Of a stretch of 45,328 bases of DNA, positions 16,464 to 25,340 are shown in pieces. The stretch lies in assembly GCF_000455485.1 (NCBI RefSeq), contig NZ_CBQR020000167.1, positions 1 through 45,328 of the forward strand. The letters are read 5' to 3'. Origin of the DNA: Gorillibacterium massiliense (GTDB lineage Bacteria; Bacillota; Bacilli; Paenibacillales; NBRC-103111). Under the pieces are notes generated by a model, which saw nothing but the letters and a program-made list of their open reading frames with translations, was not told where the DNA came from and did no database searches. Each line of letters opens with the position of its first letter. The first letter of the stretch is position 1. The translations under genes were made by a program, and so were the position numbers.

Positions 16464-18101
16464 ATGCTGAAGGCACTCATCGTGGACGATGAATATGAGA
16501 TCAGAGAAGGACTCCGTAAACGGATTCGTTGGGATGAGTACGGCATTAGTGAGGTGCTTGTCGCTGCGGATGGAGACGAAGCTCTGCAGATTGCGCTGGA
16601 GAACCGGCCCGATCTCATTTTAACGGATATAAAAATGAACCGGATGACCGGGCTGGAGTTTCTCGAAGAACTTGCTTCGGAGGGAGATTACAGTTGGAAG
16701 GCTGTTCTCATCAGCGGCTATGACGATTTCAGCCTAGTGAAGCAGGCGATTCAGCTTGGCGCCATCGATTACATTTTGAAGCCGATCAACACCGAGGAGC
16801 TGGGCCGGATTATCCGCAAAGCCATCGATATGATCGAAAAAGAAAACCTGGACAGGAAAAATAAAGCGCATATGCTCAGCCAGGTCCAATTTGCCGTACC
16901 GAAGCTGCGGGAAGAGCTGCTGCGAGAGATGATCGAGAACGACTACGATCCGTACCGGGAGTCGCGCATCTCCCACCGGCTTCGGTCTTTGAAGCTGGAG
17001 TGGATGGAAGTGAACCCGGCGATCATGATGATCGTCGAAGTGGATGATTTAAAAGCGGTTGCCGGAGGAAACGGTTTTCCCGATGAAAAGGAGCTGATCC
17101 TCTTCGGGATCGGCAATGTGGTCAGTCAAACGCTGGCGGAGGAGATGCTGACGCCTACTGTGCTGTTCAGGGATTCTAGCGACCGTTGGGTGGCGGTGTT
17201 CAGCTGTCCGGAACATCAAGTGATCGATCAGGCGGTAACGGTGGGTGAGATATGCCTTGCGCGGATCAATCAATTCGTGAAAATCAAAGCCTGCATCGGA
17301 CTGAGCTCCACCCCTCGGGAGGTGAATCATCTGCGGCAGTCGTACCTGGAATGCGGGGAGTGGCTGGAGCAGAAGATTCTTTACGGCGGTAACCGGCTTT
17401 TTACCGAAGCGATGGATGCGGGGGAGAAGGAACATGGGGAGCTGTCCATCCGGGAGCCTCATGCAGTGCTGGACCTCTTGAAGTACGGATCAGATGAAGA
17501 AATATCCGAGGCGATGAACGGTTTTGAGGACATGGTCAAAAGCTGGGAGCAATGCTATCTAAAGGACATTCAGCAGCTGATATTCAAATGGCTGATGGAC
17601 GTTTTCCGCGCCGCAGCCGCAGCCGGCTGGTCGGACCGCACCTGGGAGCGGGATCCTATCGCCATTTGGGAAAAGCTCGAGCAATATGATCATTTGGAAT
17701 CCCTGAAGGAACAGGCGGAGATATGGCTCCTTGCAATGGCTGCCAATTTTCGGCAGATGCCTTCCTCCACGAACCAGATCGTACAGGAAGCGGAGAAAAT
17801 CATCCGTTCCCGTTACGCGGAAAATCTTTCGCTGCAGCTTGTGGCGGATGAGGTTCACGTGACGCCGGTGTGGCTCAGCAAGCTGTTCAAGAAGGAAAAG
17901 GGAAAAACCTTTTTGGAAGTGTTGACGGATACCCGCATTTGTAAGGCAAAAGGGATGCTAGGCGATGTTAAATACAAAATCTATCAGATCTCTTATCAGG
18001 TTGGCTACAAGGACCCGGTGCATTTTACCAAGCTATTCAAAAAGCAAATGGGCGTAACGCCCAAAGAATTCCGCAGACAGCGGGGAATCCTGGATGATTA
18101 A
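16464..18101 (+). CDS. YesN-type response regulator, receiver plus AraC DNA-binding domain
   Basis: A 545-residue protein with an N-terminal CheY-like receiver (phosphoacceptor Asp55 in LILTDIKMN; conserved Lys in DYILKPI near 103), a long middle region and a C-terminal double helix-turn-helix of the AraC family (about 440-540; LSLQLVADEVHVTPVWLSKLFKKEKG and YQVGYKDPVHFTKLFKKQMGVTPKEFRR). It should activate sugar uptake and hydrolase genes when phosphorylated by the kinase encoded next, with which it overlaps by 8 bases. The ATG at 16464 follows GGAGG (16451-16455) at eight bases; a TTG slightly upstream was rejected. Confidence 0.92.
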   Translation: MLKALIVDDEYEIREGLRKRIRWDEYGISEVLVAADGDEALQIALENRPDLILTDIKMNRMTGLEFLEELASEGDYSWKAVLISGYDDFSLVKQAIQLGAIDYILKPINTEELGRIIRKAIDMIEKENLDRKNKAHMLSQVQFAVPKLREELLREMIENDYDPYRESRISHRLRSLKLEWMEVNPAIMMIVEVDDLKAVAGGNGFPDEKELILFGIGNVVSQTLAEEMLTPTVLFRDSSDRWVAVFSCPEHQVIDQAVTVGEICLARINQFVKIKACIGLSSTPREVNHLRQSYLECGEWLEQKILYGGNRLFTEAMDAGEKEHGELSIREPHAVLDLLKYGSDEEISEAMNGFEDMVKSWEQCYLKDIQQLIFKWLMDVFRAAAAAGWSDRTWERDPIAIWEKLEQYDHLESLKEQAEIWLLAMAANFRQMPSSTNQIVQEAEKIIRSRYAENLSLQLVADEVHVTPVWLSKLFKKEKGKTFLEVLTDTRICKAKGMLGDVKYKIYQISYQVGYKDPVHFTKLFKKQMGVTPKEFRRQRGILDD

Positions 18102-19878
18102 AGCCTTCGTGAAGCTGGCTTCTTCTTTCCGCAACAAGATGATCCTGATTTTTTTTGCCATCACCATCGTTCCGTTCATCCTCTTCTCGGCCTATGCCTA
18201 TACTCAATCGGCGAAAGGCATTCAACAGGCGAATACGACCTTTTCCATGAGTTATCTGGAGCAGGCCAAAATCAACATGGAATCGTATTTGGGCCAACTG
18301 AACGACCAGATCAACAGTCTGATCGGCGATGAAAAGCTGCAAGGGCTCTTGGAGCAGCCGCCGGCGAGCGCACAGGATGAAGAAGCCTTTGCCGTGGATA
18401 TGCTCAGCATCGTTTATCAAAAAAAGAAGCAGATCGACGCCATGCAGCTGCAGGTCTATCCTCTTGACCCAAGTAAATATCCCACCTATATGCGAACTTT
18501 GGGAGAATCGGCTTCGATCAGGCAGGCGGATTGGTTTCAAAAAGGCGTAAACAGTGTCGTCCCCACTTGGAATTTGGAACTGAACAAAGGTCCGGGCAGA
18601 AGTCCGCTTCTGGTCTACGTCAAGACCTTTACAAGCCTCCATGACCGCATTCCGCGGGGAATGGTGGTGACCGATTTGGCGGACAGCCACTTTGTCCGGT
18701 TTTTCTCGCCTACTAAACGGTTGGACGGGCAGAAGTTTCTCATCGTCGACGAAGAAGGTCGCATTCTGTTCGATTCCTTTCGCAACGAGTGGACGGGGCA
18801 GCCGCTTTCATCCAATCGCCTTTTGGAGATGCGCAAAGTCCAGAGCGAAGGGGCGGAAACGCTGACCATCAACGGAGAAAAAGAACTGACTGCCTTTGTC
18901 CGCATGGACAGCGTTCCGTGGACGATCATCAGCCTGACACCCATGAGCGCCATGATCAAGCCCGTGACTGAGATGAATAAGCTGCTGTTTTTTTTCCTGG
19001 CTATCTATATGGTTTGTTCCGTCGGCGTGGTCATTTATTTGACCAAAAACTTCACCCAGCCCGTTTTCCGGCTCGTCCGGTTGATGCGCAAGCTGGAGGA
19101 GGGTGACTTCGAGCTGACCATTCCTTATCAGGAACGACGGGACGAAATTGGCTGGTTGTACCGCGGTTTTCATAACATCGTCCGCAAAATCGAGGACTTG
19201 ATCGAGAAATCGACCCGGGCGGAGCGGAACAAGAAGGAGCTGGAGTTCCAGGTATTAAGCCATCAGATCAATCCCCATTTTCTGTACAACACATTGGAGT
19301 CCATCCGCTGGAAGGCGGAAAATCATGGACGCAACGACATCGGAGAGATGGTTTCCGCTCTCGGCAACCTGCTTCGGCTCAGTCTGAACCAAGGCAAGGA
19401 CATCACCACCGTCCGCAGGGAAATCGAGCAGGTGAAGGCATATGTGCAAATTGAGCAAGCCCGGATCGGCATGCCTTTGCGACTCCTTTACTTTTTTGAT
19501 GATGAGATGCTGGATTTGCCGTTCATGCGGCTATTGCTCCAACCTCTCGTGGAAAATGCGATTCAGCATAGCATCCGGGGCAATTTTGAAAAAGGCAAGG
19601 TGGTGCTGTCCGGCTACATCGAAGACCGGGATCTGGTGATCGTCATTTCCGACAACGGCAAAGGGATTCCGGAGGCGGTGCTGCAAGAGTTGAACGAAGA
19701 AACCGGAGACCGGCAGGGCCGTGGTCGCTCAGGGGTAGGGCTGCGCAACGTAAATGAACGGCTGAAAATCTATTTCGGCAATGATTATAAGCTTCATATT
19801 GAAACGGAAGAGGGAAAAGGGACGCGGATTACCATCCGCCACCCGATTCTGAACGTAGAGAAGGGGGAACCGCTATGA
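18094..19878 (+). CDS. YesM-type sensor histidine kinase
   Basis: The 594-residue membrane protein has a first membrane helix near 14-36, an extracellular sensor domain to about 290, a second helix near 297-318, a HAMP linker (about 320-372), a His_kinase domain with NPHFLYNTLESIRW (conserved His395) and an HATPase_c domain with LVENAIQHS, DNGKGIP and GVGLRNVNERL. It should sense an extracellular sugar, alone or through a binding lipoprotein, and phosphorylate the YesN-type partner encoded upstream. It overlaps the regulator gene by 8 bases and the GH43 gene by 4, so the genes are translationally coupled. Confidence 0.92.
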   Translation: MIKAFVKLASSFRNKMILIFFAITIVPFILFSAYAYTQSAKGIQQANTTFSMSYLEQAKINMESYLGQLNDQINSLIGDEKLQGLLEQPPASAQDEEAFAVDMLSIVYQKKKQIDAMQLQVYPLDPSKYPTYMRTLGESASIRQADWFQKGVNSVVPTWNLELNKGPGRSPLLVYVKTFTSLHDRIPRGMVVTDLADSHFVRFFSPTKRLDGQKFLIVDEEGRILFDSFRNEWTGQPLSSNRLLEMRKVQSEGAETLTINGEKELTAFVRMDSVPWTIISLTPMSAMIKPVTEMNKLLFFFLAIYMVCSVGVVIYLTKNFTQPVFRLVRLMRKLEEGDFELTIPYQERRDEIGWLYRGFHNIVRKIEDLIEKSTRAERNKKELEFQVLSHQINPHFLYNTLESIRWKAENHGRNDIGEMVSALGNLLRLSLNQGKDITTVRREIEQVKAYVQIEQARIGMPLRLLYFFDDEMLDLPFMRLLLQPLVENAIQHSIRGNFEKGKVVLSGYIEDRDLVIVISDNGKGIPEAVLQELNEETGDRQGRGRSGVGLRNVNERLKIYFGNDYKLHIETEEGKGTRITIRHPILNVEKGEPL

Positions 19879-21188
19879 ATCATCCATCCGATTATGCAAA
19901 CCGTTCCAAGGAAAGAGCTGGCAATCCGATTATCACCTCGATCTTTACAGCCGATCCGTCCGCCCATGTTTGGGAAGACGGCAAAATCTACATTTACGCA
20001 TCCCATGACATGGACCCGCCTCTGGGCTGCGATCTGATGGACCGCTATCATGTGTTTTCATCCGACGACATGGTGAACTGGACGGACGAAGGGGAGATTC
20101 TCCGTTCCGACGACGTCGAATGGGGAAGGCCGGAAGGCGGCTTCATGTGGGCACCGGACTGCGCCTACCGGAACGGCACGTACTATTTCTATTTTCCGCA
20201 CCCGAGCGGATCGGACTGGAACAGTACGTGGAAAATCGGCGTCGCCACTTGCTCCGAACCGGCCGGAAAATTCGTCGATCAAGGGTATATCCAGGGCTTG
20301 GGCGGTTTTGCCATGATCGATCCCTGCGTGTTCGTGGATGACGACAACCGTCCTTATCTCTATTACGGCGGAGGTGGAAAGTGCGCGGGCGGCGAATTGA
20401 ACGACGATATGATGTCGATGAAAACCGGGGCCGTGGAAATGCTGGGTTTGGAGGATTTCCATGAGGCGACCTGGGTGTTCAAACGGAACGGCGTCTATTA
20501 CCTTATGTATTCAGATAATTTGCATGATAACAACTGTATGCGTTACGCCACCAGCGACAATCCGCTCGGTCCTTGGCAGTACCAGGGCATTTTCCTGGAG
20601 CCGACGGGCTGCTCGACAACTCATGGTTCTGTTGTGGAGTATAAGGGGCATTGGTACCTGTTTTACCACAACCAGGCGGTTTCTGATCACGGGAACCTGC
20701 GCAGTGTCTGCATCGACGAGCTGTATTTTGCGGAGGACGGACGTATTCGCATGGTAGAGCAGACGAAGGAAGGCGTTCACAGGTTAGAAGGAAGCGGGGA
20801 GCAACGCCTCCAGCCCGCAACCGTTTATCAGGCTGCGTCCGCTGCATGCAGCGGAGGGGCAGCTCGTGCTGAGGAAGAAGCAGCAGTCTGCCTGCCGGAA
20901 GCCGGTTCAGGCTGCTTGTTTGAGAAAGTGGACGGCGGCGATGGAGGCCGTGCCTACGTGCAGTTCCAGTATCGCACGGAAGAGTCATTGGCGAAGCTGC
21001 ATCTGTATGTCAATGGCGCCGACTGGTCGCTGTTGAATGCTCCGGCAGTGGGATCGGATGGAACGGCTCCGGGTTTGACAGGCATAACCGTGGAATTGCA
21101 GCCGGGGACAAACAACCGGATTCAAGTTGTAAGCGAGCTGGGAGAGATCTGCATCGAGGCTCTTCTCGTGAGCGGATTTCAAGCTTAA
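19875..21188 (+). CDS. Glycoside hydrolase family 43
   Basis: A 437-residue protein with a five-bladed propeller typical of GH43 (arabinofuranosidase or xylosidase). Candidate catalytic residues are an Asp in FTADPSAHVW, an Asp in MIDPCVFVDDDNRPYLYYGG and a Glu in FHEATWVFKRNGVYYLMYS. About 120 residues at the C-terminus form an extra beta-rich segment. There is no signal peptide, so it should act on imported oligosaccharides. The start ATG overlaps the kinase stop (ATGA). Being in the operon of its own sensor suggests that arabinosyl or xylosyl decorations are part of the inducing glycan. Substrate specificity within GH43 cannot be read. Confidence 0.85.
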   Translation: MNHPSDYANRSKERAGNPIITSIFTADPSAHVWEDGKIYIYASHDMDPPLGCDLMDRYHVFSSDDMVNWTDEGEILRSDDVEWGRPEGGFMWAPDCAYRNGTYYFYFPHPSGSDWNSTWKIGVATCSEPAGKFVDQGYIQGLGGFAMIDPCVFVDDDNRPYLYYGGGGKCAGGELNDDMMSMKTGAVEMLGLEDFHEATWVFKRNGVYYLMYSDNLHDNNCMRYATSDNPLGPWQYQGIFLEPTGCSTTHGSVVEYKGHWYLFYHNQAVSDHGNLRSVCIDELYFAEDGRIRMVEQTKEGVHRLEGSGEQRLQPATVYQAASAACSGGAARAEEEAAVCLPEAGSGCLFEKVDGGDGGRAYVQFQYRTEESLAKLHLYVNGADWSLLNAPAVGSDGTAPGLTGITVELQPGTNNRIQVVSELGEICIEALLVSGFQA

Positions 21189-21218
21189 TTGAAGGCAAAT
21201 CTTCAAAGGATCAAATGG

Positions 21219-21250
21219 CGGAGTCTCCAAATGGAGGCTCCGTTCGTTTG
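21219..21250 (+). terminator. Terminator after GH43
   Basis: CGGAGTCTCC and GGAGGCTCCG form a 10-bp stem (one wobble) with loop AAAT and a modest T-rich tail. A related hairpin lies at 21581-21613. Confidence 0.75.
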
Positions 21251-21580
21251 TCGAGTAGCCCTTGCTTTTTAATGGGGGAGAGACAGAGGGAATGCGAGAC
21301 TACCGCCGTTATGCACTCAAGAGAAAATGTTGCATTTTATGTATCATTTGATCGCCATCCACTCTTTAAGCAAAGGAATGTTGGATTATTGGCATGATTT
21401 CGTGCTTGTGGCCGCCTTTGAGAAGGAGAATCTTGCACAAAATCCAAGATATTCACCGAAAACCCACTCGCATCATAGAAAATCCTGCATGAAATCCAGC
21501 ATTTCTCCGTAAAGATCCGCACGAATAATAGCCTAAGCAAAATGAACTCATTAGTGGTCGAGACTATCTCGATAGCCAGG
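21243..21580. other. Non-coding stretch between two similar terminators
   Basis: No supported gene is seen. Short open frames here lack ribosome binding sites and any recognisable motif. The stretch holds the imperfect tandem repeat at 21429-21532 and is bordered by two hairpins with related sequences, so it looks like inserted or expanded repeat DNA. Confidence 0.4.
21429..21532. repeat. Imperfect tandem repeat, two 52-base units
   Basis: Unit one begins AATCTTGCACAAAATCC at 21429 and unit two AATCCTGCATGAAATCC at 21481 (14 of 17 identical). Similarity continues more weakly through TTCACCG/TTCTCCG and ATCATAG/ATAATAG. The core recalls short repeats scattered between genes in Paenibacillus genomes. 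Confidence 0.55.
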
Positions 21581-21613
21581 CGGAGCCTCCAACCGGGGCT
21601 TCGTTTTCTTTTT
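21581..21613 (+). terminator. Hairpin with T-run before the permease operon
   Basis: CGGAGCCTC and GGGGCTTCG form a 9-bp stem with loop CAACC, followed by TTTTCTTTTT. It would insulate the permease operon from upstream read-through. Confidence 0.75.
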
Positions 21614-21636
21614 GCCGACCGCGCTGGAAGCTTCTG

Positions 21637-21651
21637 TGCATAGCGCTTTCA
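21637..21651 (-). promoter_or_regulatory. Possible catabolite-response (cre) site
   Basis: On the minus strand TGAAAGCGCTATGCA fits the first ten positions of the CcpA consensus TGNAANCGNTNNCA and misses the last two unless one base is skipped. It lies about 100 bases before the permease operon, a likely place for carbon repression. The match is imperfect. Confidence 0.25.
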
Positions 21652-21751
21652 TCAAGCCAAAACCCCCCTGCAAAAGACAGGATTGACTCATGGAATGGCT
21701 TCCCCCCGCGGCTTATCATGAAAGTATCACAAATGCGAAAGGGAATGCCAA

Positions 21752-22678
21752 ATGAAACGAAACGGACTGATCCGCGACCTCATCCGCAACCGCCAACTGC
21801 TTGTCATGTTTATGCCCGTGGCGGTACTGCTCTTTCTGTTCTGCTACATGCCACTCTCGGGTCTGATCATCCCCTTTAAGAATTTCGAATTTAACAAAGG
21901 GATATTCGGAAGCGATTGGGCTCATCCGCTGCTCACCAATTTCAACTATCTACTCACCTCCGATGTCGCTTTCCGCGCCATCCGCAATACGATCTTGCTT
22001 AATATCCTGTTCATCACCGTCGGGCTCATCTTTGAAGTGGGTTTCGCCCTCATGCTGAACGAGCTCAGAAACAAATATTTCAAGCGCATCACCCAGAGCA
22101 TAACCTTCCTGCCTTATTTCATCTCCTGGATCGTCGTCGGCGTGTTCACTTATAACCTGCTGAACTATGAGACAGGCGCGGTAAACCGCTTTCTGGAGAT
22201 GATCGGCATCGGACATGTCGATTTTTACAGCCGGGCGGGGCTGTGGCCGATGATCCTGACCATCGCCCTTCGGTGGAAGCTGACCGGTTACGGAACCATC
22301 GTCTACTTGGCGGCGCTCACCTCCATCGACAGTTCGTATTACGAAGCGGCAGCCATAGACGGAGCAACCCGCTGGCAGCAGATCCGCTACATCAGTCTTC
22401 CCATGCTGCGGCCAACCATAATTATTCTGACCCTACTCGCCATTGGGCGCATCATGAACGCGGACTTCGGAATGTTTTACGCGATGATCGGCGATGCATA
22501 CCTGCTCTTCCCGACAACGGACGTCATCGACACCTTGGTATATCGGAGCTTGCGCAAATCGGGGGATATCGGCATGGCCTCCGCAGCCGGCTTCGTGCAG
22601 TCGGTGGTCGCCTTTGTACTGGTCCTGTCCAGCAATTACGCCGCCCGCAAAATCGATAAAGACTCGGCCATATTCTAA
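21752..22678 (+). CDS. Sugar ABC transporter permease, LplB type
   Basis: A 308-residue inner-membrane protein with about six membrane segments, in the first-permease family (LplB/UgpA) of oligosaccharide importers. The EAA loop is SSYYEAAAIDGATRWQQIRYISLPML near residues 190-215. It is the first gene of an operon with a second permease and a binding lipoprotein. No ATPase gene is present, so the importer presumably uses a shared MsmX-type ATPase encoded elsewhere. The ribosome binding site (AAAGGGA) is moderate. Confidence 0.9.
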   Translation: MKRNGLIRDLIRNRQLLVMFMPVAVLLFLFCYMPLSGLIIPFKNFEFNKGIFGSDWAHPLLTNFNYLLTSDVAFRAIRNTILLNILFITVGLIFEVGFALMLNELRNKYFKRITQSITFLPYFISWIVVGVFTYNLLNYETGAVNRFLEMIGIGHVDFYSRAGLWPMILTIALRWKLTGYGTIVYLAALTSIDSSYYEAAAIDGATRWQQIRYISLPMLRPTIIILTLLAIGRIMNADFGMFYAMIGDAYLLFPTTDVIDTLVYRSLRKSGDIGMASAAGFVQSVVAFVLVLSSNYAARKIDKDSAIF

Positions 22679-22708
22679 CATCAACCCTTAGGCAAGGAGG
22701 CAATCCCC

Positions 22709-23593
22709 ATGTTATCCAAACGGTTTTCCTGGAGTCAGGCCGTCATCGGCGGTGTCATCCTATTGTTCAGCCTGGCCTGCCTGTTTCCTTTTCTTATGGT
22801 GATTTCCGGATCGCTCAGCACCGAAAAGGACATCGTCAACTACGGCTATGCCCTGATTCCCCGGCATATCACTTTAAGTTCGTATAAAATCTTGATCCTT
22901 GGCTCCAACCGAATCGTCGACGCCTATGGGATCAGCATCACCGTGACAGTCATCGGCACCGTTCTTTCGATCATTTTGAACGGGATGGGCGGTTACGTCA
23001 TGGGACGGCGGTCATTCAAATACCGCAATGTGCTTTCCATCTACGTCATCATTACGATGTTGTTCAGCGGCGGCCTTGTTCCGTGGTATATCATCTGCGT
23101 GCGTTATCTGCACCTGAAGGACACCTTATGGGCGATGATTTTGCCGCCCCTGGCCAACGCCTTCAACATGTTCCTCATCCGCAATTTCATGCAGTCCATT
23201 CCAGAGGACTTGTACGAATCTGCAAAAATGGACGGAGCCAGCGAATACCGCATCTTTTTCCGGCTGATCGCCCCGCTTTCCGTGCCCGTCCTCGCCACCG
23301 TTGGCCTGTTCGTCGCTCTCGGCTATTGGAATGACTGGTTCCTCGGCCTCATGTTCGTGGATAAGCAAGAGCTTCAGCCCTTGCAACTGCTGCTGCGGAC
23401 ATTGGTCTCCAACGTGGAATTCTTGAAAAGCTCCAGCAACGCGGCGGCTATGCAGCGGATATCGGCGGCAATCCCGTCCGAATCCATCAAGATGGCGCTC
23501 ACGGTCATTACCATCGGACCCATCGTGTTCCTGTATCCCTTCGTTCAGCGCTACTTCGTCAAAGGGCTCATGGTGGGAGCCGTCAAAGGATGA
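22709..23593 (+). CDS. Sugar ABC transporter permease, LplC/YtcP type
   Basis: A 294-residue permease with about six membrane segments, the usual second partner (LplC/YtcP family). The EAA loop reads EDLYESAKMDGASEYRIFFRLIAPLS near residues 170-195, and NDWFLGLMFVDKQELQPLQLLLR is characteristic of this family. It starts behind AAGGAGG, 30 bases after the first permease. The two should form the channel for an oligosaccharide delivered by the lipoprotein encoded next. Confidence 0.9.
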   Translation: MLSKRFSWSQAVIGGVILLFSLACLFPFLMVISGSLSTEKDIVNYGYALIPRHITLSSYKILILGSNRIVDAYGISITVTVIGTVLSIILNGMGGYVMGRRSFKYRNVLSIYVIITMLFSGGLVPWYIICVRYLHLKDTLWAMILPPLANAFNMFLIRNFMQSIPEDLYESAKMDGASEYRIFFRLIAPLSVPVLATVGLFVALGYWNDWFLGLMFVDKQELQPLQLLLRTLVSNVEFLKSSSNAAAMQRISAAIPSESIKMALTVITIGPIVFLYPFVQRYFVKGLMVGAVKG

Positions 23594-23646
23594 CTATATC
23601 AGCTCTGGCTGTATAGTATAAATTTCATATCAGGGGAGAGGTTTCA

Positions 23647-25209
23647 ATGTACAAAAAGCGGACAGCAGTCTTACTCCTGGCCATGACGCTGGTATTCAGC
23701 CTGGTGCTCGGAGCTTGCAGCAAGAAAAGCGACAGCAGCTCGACGGATAAAGCGAGCACGGCACCCGCAGCGGGAACTACCGCTCCAACCAAATCGGATA
23801 AGCCGCAAGAAGAAGTGACTCTCAAGTTCTATTTTGGCGGCGACAAAAAATCGGCAACGGATGAAGTATGGTCGCAAATCAGCGATTACGTGAAAAAGAA
23901 AGGCCTCAACGTCAAGTTTGATCTCAGCTTCATTCCGTTTAACGATTTCAAGGACAAAATGCTGGTCATGGCCGCCTCCGGCGACAAATGGGACATGAAC
24001 TTTGACGGCGATTGGCTGTCCTACAAACAAATGGCTGCAAAAGGTTCCTACATGGCCTTGAATGACCTGCTGCCGCAGTATGCCCCGAACCTTTACAAGA
24101 AATATCAAGATCAAGGCACATTGGGCGCCGCTACGGTTGACGGCAAAATCGTCGGCCTGCCCTGGACGATGAAGATGAACCAGCGCCAGTTTGCCACATG
24201 GCGGGCGGATTTGGTGGATAAAGCGAATCTGAACATTCCCAAGGATTCCGTCAAGACCATTGATGACGTGGATAACCTGCTGCGTCAGTTGAGAGACGCT
24301 TATCCTAACGAGAAAATCAACCGCGGCGGCCCCCTGCCGATTTACATGATCCGCGATGAATGGGTTGACATGAACTTCCATGGTCTAGGTTTTTATCTGA
24401 ATGATCCGAAAATCACGATTCAAGCGGTGGAACAGCAACCGTTCTATAAGGATACCGCAATCAAGGCGAAACAATGGTACGACGAAAAACTGATCAACCG
24501 CGATGCCATGATCGACAAGACCGACGGCGCGTCGGAATGGAGAAACGGCAAAACCATGTTCACTCTGACGTCCCATGAATGGATCAGTGCCGATCCTGGT
24601 TTCTCCGATCCTAGCTTCAAGCTGAATTCGTCCCTGATCTACCCCGACAAAAAGCAAATCAACCGCACGGCTCTTGCTAACGTTGTTGCCATCAACGCAA
24701 ACTCGTCTCACCCGGATCTTGTGCTGCGTTTCCTCGACATGATCGAAACCGATCAAACGCTGTACGACTTGGTGCAATACGGCATCGAAGGCAAGACGTA
24801 TAAACTGGATGGAGATACTGCCATTTATCCTGACGGTATGACCACCACGACTAGCAACTACATGGAATGGGGCGGCCAATGGGCGTTCTGGAAGCCGCAA
24901 TACATGCGTCCGACGATGACCTATCCGAAGGATTTCTGGGTGCATGAAGCGGAGTTCGCTAGCCAGCCGATCAACGTAAATTCCCCGATCGACGGATTGT
25001 TTATCTCCGAAGACAACATGAAGAATGAATTGGCTAAACGCGACCAAGCTTCCGATGAAAACAGCAAGCCGATCGAATTCGGTAATGTTAAGGATCCCGA
25101 GAAAGCGGTAGCCGACTATATTGAGAAGCAAAAGAAAAACGGAATCGACAAGATCATCGCTGAAACCCAGCGTCAAGTCGACGCATACCTGGCTTCCCAA
25201 AAGAAATAA
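23647..25209 (+). CDS. Sugar ABC transporter binding lipoprotein (second copy)
   Basis: The 520-residue precursor has a lipobox LGAC (Cys24), a Ser/Thr/Ala linker and a LipO-type solute-binding domain. It is a close paralogue of the lipoprotein at 14890-16443, sharing long identical runs such as SATDEVW/AATDEVW, MAASGDKWD, ALNDLLPQYAPNLY/ALDDLLPVYAPNLY and GGQWAFWKPQ. It is the natural partner of the two upstream permeases. It ends before a strong terminator. The DNA and codon use match its neighbours, so the duplication appears old. Confidence 0.9.
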   Translation: MYKKRTAVLLLAMTLVFSLVLGACSKKSDSSSTDKASTAPAAGTTAPTKSDKPQEEVTLKFYFGGDKKSATDEVWSQISDYVKKKGLNVKFDLSFIPFNDFKDKMLVMAASGDKWDMNFDGDWLSYKQMAAKGSYMALNDLLPQYAPNLYKKYQDQGTLGAATVDGKIVGLPWTMKMNQRQFATWRADLVDKANLNIPKDSVKTIDDVDNLLRQLRDAYPNEKINRGGPLPIYMIRDEWVDMNFHGLGFYLNDPKITIQAVEQQPFYKDTAIKAKQWYDEKLINRDAMIDKTDGASEWRNGKTMFTLTSHEWISADPGFSDPSFKLNSSLIYPDKKQINRTALANVVAINANSSHPDLVLRFLDMIETDQTLYDLVQYGIEGKTYKLDGDTAIYPDGMTTTTSNYMEWGGQWAFWKPQYMRPTMTYPKDFWVHEAEFASQPINVNSPIDGLFISEDNMKNELAKRDQASDENSKPIEFGNVKDPEKAVADYIEKQKKNGIDKIIAETQRQVDAYLASQKK

Positions 25210-25224
25210 GAACGTGAAACGATG

Positions 25225-25276
25225 CCGCCCCGTCGGTCCAAGAGCATTTGCCCTTGGACAGCGGGGCGGTTTTCTG
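25225..25276 (+). terminator. Terminator after the binding-protein gene
   Basis: CCGCCCCG with CGGGGCGG and an inner GTCCAAG with CTTGGAC form a long stem followed by TTTT. Confidence 0.9.
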
Positions 25277-25340
25277 TCCCCGGCGCGATTGTGATTCGCC
25301 ACATGAGCCTTTCACGGCTATGAGGAAAGGGCAGAACGGT

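Noticed and set aside
21215-21540. Short open frames between the GH43 and permease genes.
   Set aside because: They cover a terminator and a tandem repeat, have no ribosome binding sites and overlap each other on both strands.
21637-21651. A firm CcpA cre site before the permease operon.
   Set aside because: Two consensus positions fail without a gap, so it is listed only as a weak candidate.
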